Of a stretch of 50,541 nucleotides of DNA, positions 48,037 through 50,541 are shown piece by piece (position 1 is the first letter of the stretch; every line of letters starts with the position of its first letter). Made by a program: the position numbers and the translations under genes. Source of the DNA: Thermovirgaceae bacterium. GTDB lineage: Bacteria; Synergistota; Synergistia; Synergistales; Thermovirgaceae. Where the stretch lies: positions 1 through 50,541 of the forward strand of contig JAUSOU010000055.1 of NCBI GenBank assembly GCA_030656095.1, in the 5' to 3' direction. The notes below the pieces were generated by a model. The model searched no databases. It saw only the letters and a list, made by a program, of their open reading frames with translations, and was not told the origin of the DNA.

Positions 48037-48570
48037 ATGCAGCATACGATCAGCGTTGTGACAGAGGATCACCCGGGTGTTCTGTCAAGACTTGCAGGAT
48101 TAGTCTCCAGGAGAGGCTATAACGTCAATAGCCTTAGCGTCGGCAAGACGGACCGGGAGGGCATTTCCCGTTTTACCCTCGTCGTTACCGGAGACGATGA
48201 CGCCGTCAGCCAGATCGTCAGGCAGCTGGGAAAGCTGGTGGAAACTGTAGATGTTCGCAAACTGAGCGATGGCCCCTTCGTTGAACGATGGATGACGCTG
48301 GTCAAGGTAAAGGCAACGATTGACGTCCGCCCCATCATCCTCCAGACGGCGGAACTCTTCCGCAGCCGGGTGGTTGATGTAGGCGAGGATTCCCTGGTCT
48401 TTGAATCGACGGGAGACCGCGGCAAGATCGAGGCTTTTCTGGAGGCCGTAAAACCTTTTGGTGTTCTCGAGGTCGCCTCAAGCGGAGCCGTTGCCATGGA
48501 GCGGGCAGGCTTTTTGAACGGGCACCCGGATCGCACACATACATCATCCCTCAGGGACGGAAGGAAGTGA
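48037..48570 (+). CDS. ilvN: Acetolactate synthase regulatory (small) subunit
   Basis: 177 aa; the ATG follows GGGGGGAGC. N-terminal ACT domain: ISVVTEDHPGVLSRLAGLVS, RRGYNVNSLSVGKTDREGIS. C-terminal domain with VVDVGEDSLVFESTGDRGKI and VKPFGVLEVASSGAVAMERA. Binds valine and controls IlvB. Unusually it precedes ilvC and ilvB; the order here is N-C-B. Confidence 0.93.
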   Translation: MQHTISVVTEDHPGVLSRLAGLVSRRGYNVNSLSVGKTDREGISRFTLVVTGDDDAVSQIVRQLGKLVETVDVRKLSDGPFVERWMTLVKVKATIDVRPIILQTAELFRSRVVDVGEDSLVFESTGDRGKIEAFLEAVKPFGVLEVASSGAVAMERAGFLNGHPDRTHTSSLRDGRK

Positions 48571-48576
48571 CAGAGC

Positions 48577-49587
48577 ATGCCACGCATCTATTACGACAGT
48601 GACGCGAACCTCAAAAAGCTCTCCGGAAAGGTGGTTGCCGTCATCGGCTACGGCAGCCAGGGGCACGCACATGCGCAAAATCTCGTTGACAGCGGAGTGG
48701 AAGTCGTCATCGGACTCCACGAAGGTAGCCGGTCCAGAAAAAAGGCCGAGGAGGACGGGTTCAAAGTATTCCCGGTGGCGGAAGCTGTTAAACAGGGAGA
48801 CCTTGTGGTTTTTCTGATGCCTGATCATATCCAGGCCGAGGTATATTCCAGGCATATTCGCCCCAATCTGAAAAAAGGCGCGGTTCTTGTCTTCTCCCAC
48901 GGATTCACCATCCACTACCACCAGGTGGAACCTCCCAGTGACACCGACGTCTTCATGGTGGCGCCAAAAAGCCCTGGTCATCTTGTTCGCAGAATGTACA
49001 CCGAAGGGAAAGGAGTACCAGGACTTCTTGCGATCTATCAGGATCCTTCCGGAACCACCCGCGAAATGGGGCTGGCCTACGCCTCGGCCATCGGATGCGG
49101 CAGGGCCGGGGTCATCGAGACCACCTTCGCCGAAGAAACGGAGACGGATCTCTTCGGAGAACAGGCCGTTCTCTGCGGCGGCGTAACAGAGCTGATCAAG
49201 GCCGGTTTCGACACCCTTGTCGATGCCGGCTACCAGCCGGAGATCGCATATTTCGAATGTCTAAACGAACTGAAACTCATCGTGGATATGATCTTCGAGG
49301 GCGGCCTCTCCTGGATGCGCTACTCCGTCAGCGACACCGCAAAGTACGGCGACAAGGTTGCCGGCAAACTGGTGATAGACTCCCACGTCAGGCAGACCAT
49401 GCAGAAACTCCTTGAAAACGTACAGAACGGCGAATTCGCCAAGGACTGGATCCTCGAGAACCAGTGCGGCCGCCCCTCCATGAAAAAATGGGCAGAGCGG
49501 GAACAGGGGCACCTCATCGAGAAGGTCGGAAAAGAGCTAAGAAGCATGATGCCCTGGCTGGAGGCGAAAGAAGCACCCGGAAACTGA
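48577..49587 (+). CDS. ilvC: Ketol-acid reductoisomerase, class I
   Basis: 336 aa, standard class I length. The NADPH-binding motif is [15 protein letters not shown] (about 24-38), followed by the Ser/Arg-containing loop [12 protein letters not shown]. Catalytic and metal residues lie in [33 protein letters not shown] (Asp/Glu metal ligands) and the later [19 protein letters not shown]. Converts acetolactate or acetohydroxybutyrate to dihydroxy acids. Six bases after ilvN. Confidence 0.95.
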   Translation: MPRIYYDSDANLKKLSGKVVAVIGYGSQGHAHAQNLVDSGVEVVIGLHEGSRSRKKAEEDGFKVFPVAEAVKQGDLVVFLMPDHIQAEVYSRHIRPNLKKGAVLVFSHGFTIHYHQVEPPSDTDVFMVAPKSPGHLVRRMYTEGKGVPGLLAIYQDPSGTTREMGLAYASAIGCGRAGVIETTFAEETETDLFGEQAVLCGGVTELIKAGFDTLVDAGYQPEIAYFECLNELKLIVDMIFEGGLSWMRYSVSDTAKYGDKVAGKLVIDSHVRQTMQKLLENVQNGEFAKDWILENQCGRPSMKKWAEREQGHLIEKVGKELRSMMPWLEAKEAPGN

Positions 49588-49600
49588 CCAGTGCGGCATT

Positions 49601-49622
49601 GGGGCGGCCTGCGGGCCGCCCC
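49601..49622 (+). other. Intercistronic hairpin between ilvC and ilvB
   Basis: Perfect 9-bp GC stem GGGGCGGCC/GGCCGCCCC with a 4-nt loop and no U-tract. It may protect or set the 3' end of an ilvNC transcript rather than terminate. Confidence 0.4.
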
Positions 49623-49647
49623 GGAATACAGAAGTGGAGGTAAAAAG

Positions 49648-50541
49648 ATGAGCATAGACACCGTAGAGGTGGCCTTGAAGACAAAGGCCGCACCTGCCAA
49701 AAGGCGGAAAAAAGATATGACCATGACCGGCGCACAGATGATAGTCCGGGCTCTTGAGGCCGAAGGTGTGGACCACGTTTTCGGGATCCCCGGAGGTTCC
49801 ATTATCCCGCTCTACGACGCTATGGGGGACGCATCCTTCACTGTCATACTGACCCGGCACGAACAGGCTGCCTGTCACGCCGCCGACGGCTACGCACGTG
49901 TCACCGGTAAAACCGGCGTCTGCATAGCCACCTCAGGCCCCGGGGCGACAAACATCCTGACCGGCCTGGCCAACGCCCAGCTGGACTCGGTTCCCCTGGT
50001 AGTCCTCACGGGGCAGGTTGCGACCCACCTGATAGGATCCGACGCTTTCCAGGAATCCGACATCTTCGGCTGCTCCCTACCCCTTGTCAAGCACAGTTTT
50101 ATGGTCCGCCGCATTGAGGAACTTCCGGAAGCTCTTCGAGGAGCCTTTTTCCTTGCATCTTCCGGACGGCCGGGACCGGTCATCGTCGACATTCCTGTGG
50201 ACATCCAGAAGGCCCGGGGTTCCTTCAAATATCCCGGCGAGGTATCCTTCCCCCACTACTCAGCCAGGTACAAAAGCGATATCAGCGCTCTCAAAGAAGC
50301 CGTATCGGCCCTTCGTGAGGCCAAACGCCCGGTCATAATTGCCGGCGGCGGTTCAATCATTTCAGGCGCCGGTGACCAGATATTCAGGATCGCAACCGGA
50401 GAACAGATCCCGGTTGCAACTTCGCTGATGGGAAAAGGGATATTCCCGGAGGACCACACACTCTCCCTGGGGATGCTCGGCATGCACGGAACGGCTCAAG
50501 CCAACCTCGCCGTCTCCGCGGCAGACCTTATCCTCGCTATC
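49648..50541 (+). CDS. ilvB: Acetolactate synthase catalytic (large) subunit, 3' end outside window
   Basis: The ATG at 49648 follows GTGGAGG. The frame stays open for 298 codons to the edge and lacks about the last half of a normal IlvB (roughly 560-600 aa). The first 25 residues are a Lys/Ala-rich extension; the TPP-enzyme N-terminal domain then begins MTGAQMIVRALEAEGVDHVF, GIPGGSIIPLYD, the catalytic Glu in LTRHEQAACHAADGYARVTG, and CIATSGPGATNILTGLANAQ. It joins pyruvate or 2-oxobutyrate with pyruvate. Confidence 0.95.
   Translation, partial: MSIDTVEVALKTKAAPAKRRKKDMTMTGAQMIVRALEAEGVDHVFGIPGGSIIPLYDAMGDASFTVILTRHEQAACHAADGYARVTGKTGVCIATSGPGATNILTGLANAQLDSVPLVVLTGQVATHLIGSDAFQESDIFGCSLPLVKHSFMVRRIEELPEALRGAFFLASSGRPGPVIVDIPVDIQKARGSFKYPGEVSFPHYSARYKSDISALKEAVSALREAKRPVIIAGGGSIISGAGDQIFRIATGEQIPVATSLMGKGIFPEDHTLSLGMLGMHGTAQANLAVSAADLILAI

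Noticed and set aside
49601-49622. GC hairpin between ilvC and ilvB as a terminator
   Set aside because: No U-tract follows and ilvB is only 26 bp away with a good Shine-Dalgarno; listed as a hairpin only.
1-50541. tRNA, rRNA, CRISPR arrays, T-box or other riboswitch leaders
   Set aside because: No cloverleaf, repeat-spacer pattern or recognisable riboswitch core was seen by eye; the two biosynthetic leaders are peptide attenuators. A covariance-model scan was not possible.

Overview
The window looks like a chromosomal segment of an anaerobic, amino-acid-fermenting, two-membrane bacterium. Synergistota is the best guess. This is inferred from gene content: a four-subunit pyruvate-type ferredoxin oxidoreductase joined to a 4-hydroxybutyryl-CoA dehydratase operon, an AspT-type exchanger, an Asp/Glu racemase-like protein, a nickel-pincer (lar) cofactor cluster, and many secreted CsgG/LPP20-type envelope proteins. 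No rRNA, tRNA or CRISPR array was seen. GTG and TTG starts are common, so many starts were set from Shine-Dalgarno spacing.

Layout. (1) 1-8091, minus strand: a tight nine-gene operon of exported proteins (CsgG-like, LPP20-like, TPR, beta-propeller-like, an unknown hydrophobic protein). It ends in a rho-independent terminator, directly after which lies the 5' end of a group IIC intron that runs off the left edge. One member, a would-be lipoprotein, has an in-frame UGA exactly where the lipobox cysteine belongs. (2) 8279-18083: two corrinoid/Fe-S (QueG/RdhA-like) proteins, an AspT-type exchanger, a 142-bp MITE, a SYLF protein, a 3-hydroxyacyl-CoA dehydrogenase relative, a GIY-YIG protein, an aminotransferase, a 43-aa cysteine-rich protein with its own promoter and terminator, a trypsin/PDZ protease and an AbrB-family permease. 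(3) 18212-21894: an msrB broken by an amber codon, a racemase-like gene, an AT-richer dapB paralogue and a GntR regulator. (4) 21973-30715, minus strand: one operon porGDAB-hbd-abfD-crt-DUF362-thiolase, able on paper to take 4-hydroxybutyryl-CoA through crotonyl-CoA to acetyl-CoA and to couple 2-oxoacid oxidation to ferredoxin. (5) 30837-35791: a ppnP remnant, an aminotransferase, then larB, larC1 and a larE-larC2 fusion. (6) 35788-40554: a leader-peptide attenuator followed by leuACDB. (7) 40975-47679: a copper operon (HMA-SafE-cupredoxin fusion, CopA, unknown exported protein, two-component system). (8) 47745-50541: a second, homologous leader-peptide attenuator followed by ilvN-ilvC-ilvB, the last cut by the window edge.

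The leu and ilv operons carry paralogous attenuators: same promoter core, same Shine-Dalgarno block, same peptide tail and same terminator. The two branched-chain operons therefore seem to have acquired a common control module that later diverged in its control codons. The most unusual items are the LarE-LarC2 fusion, the paired attenuators, the UGA-at-lipobox gene inside the envelope operon, and the envelope operon itself.
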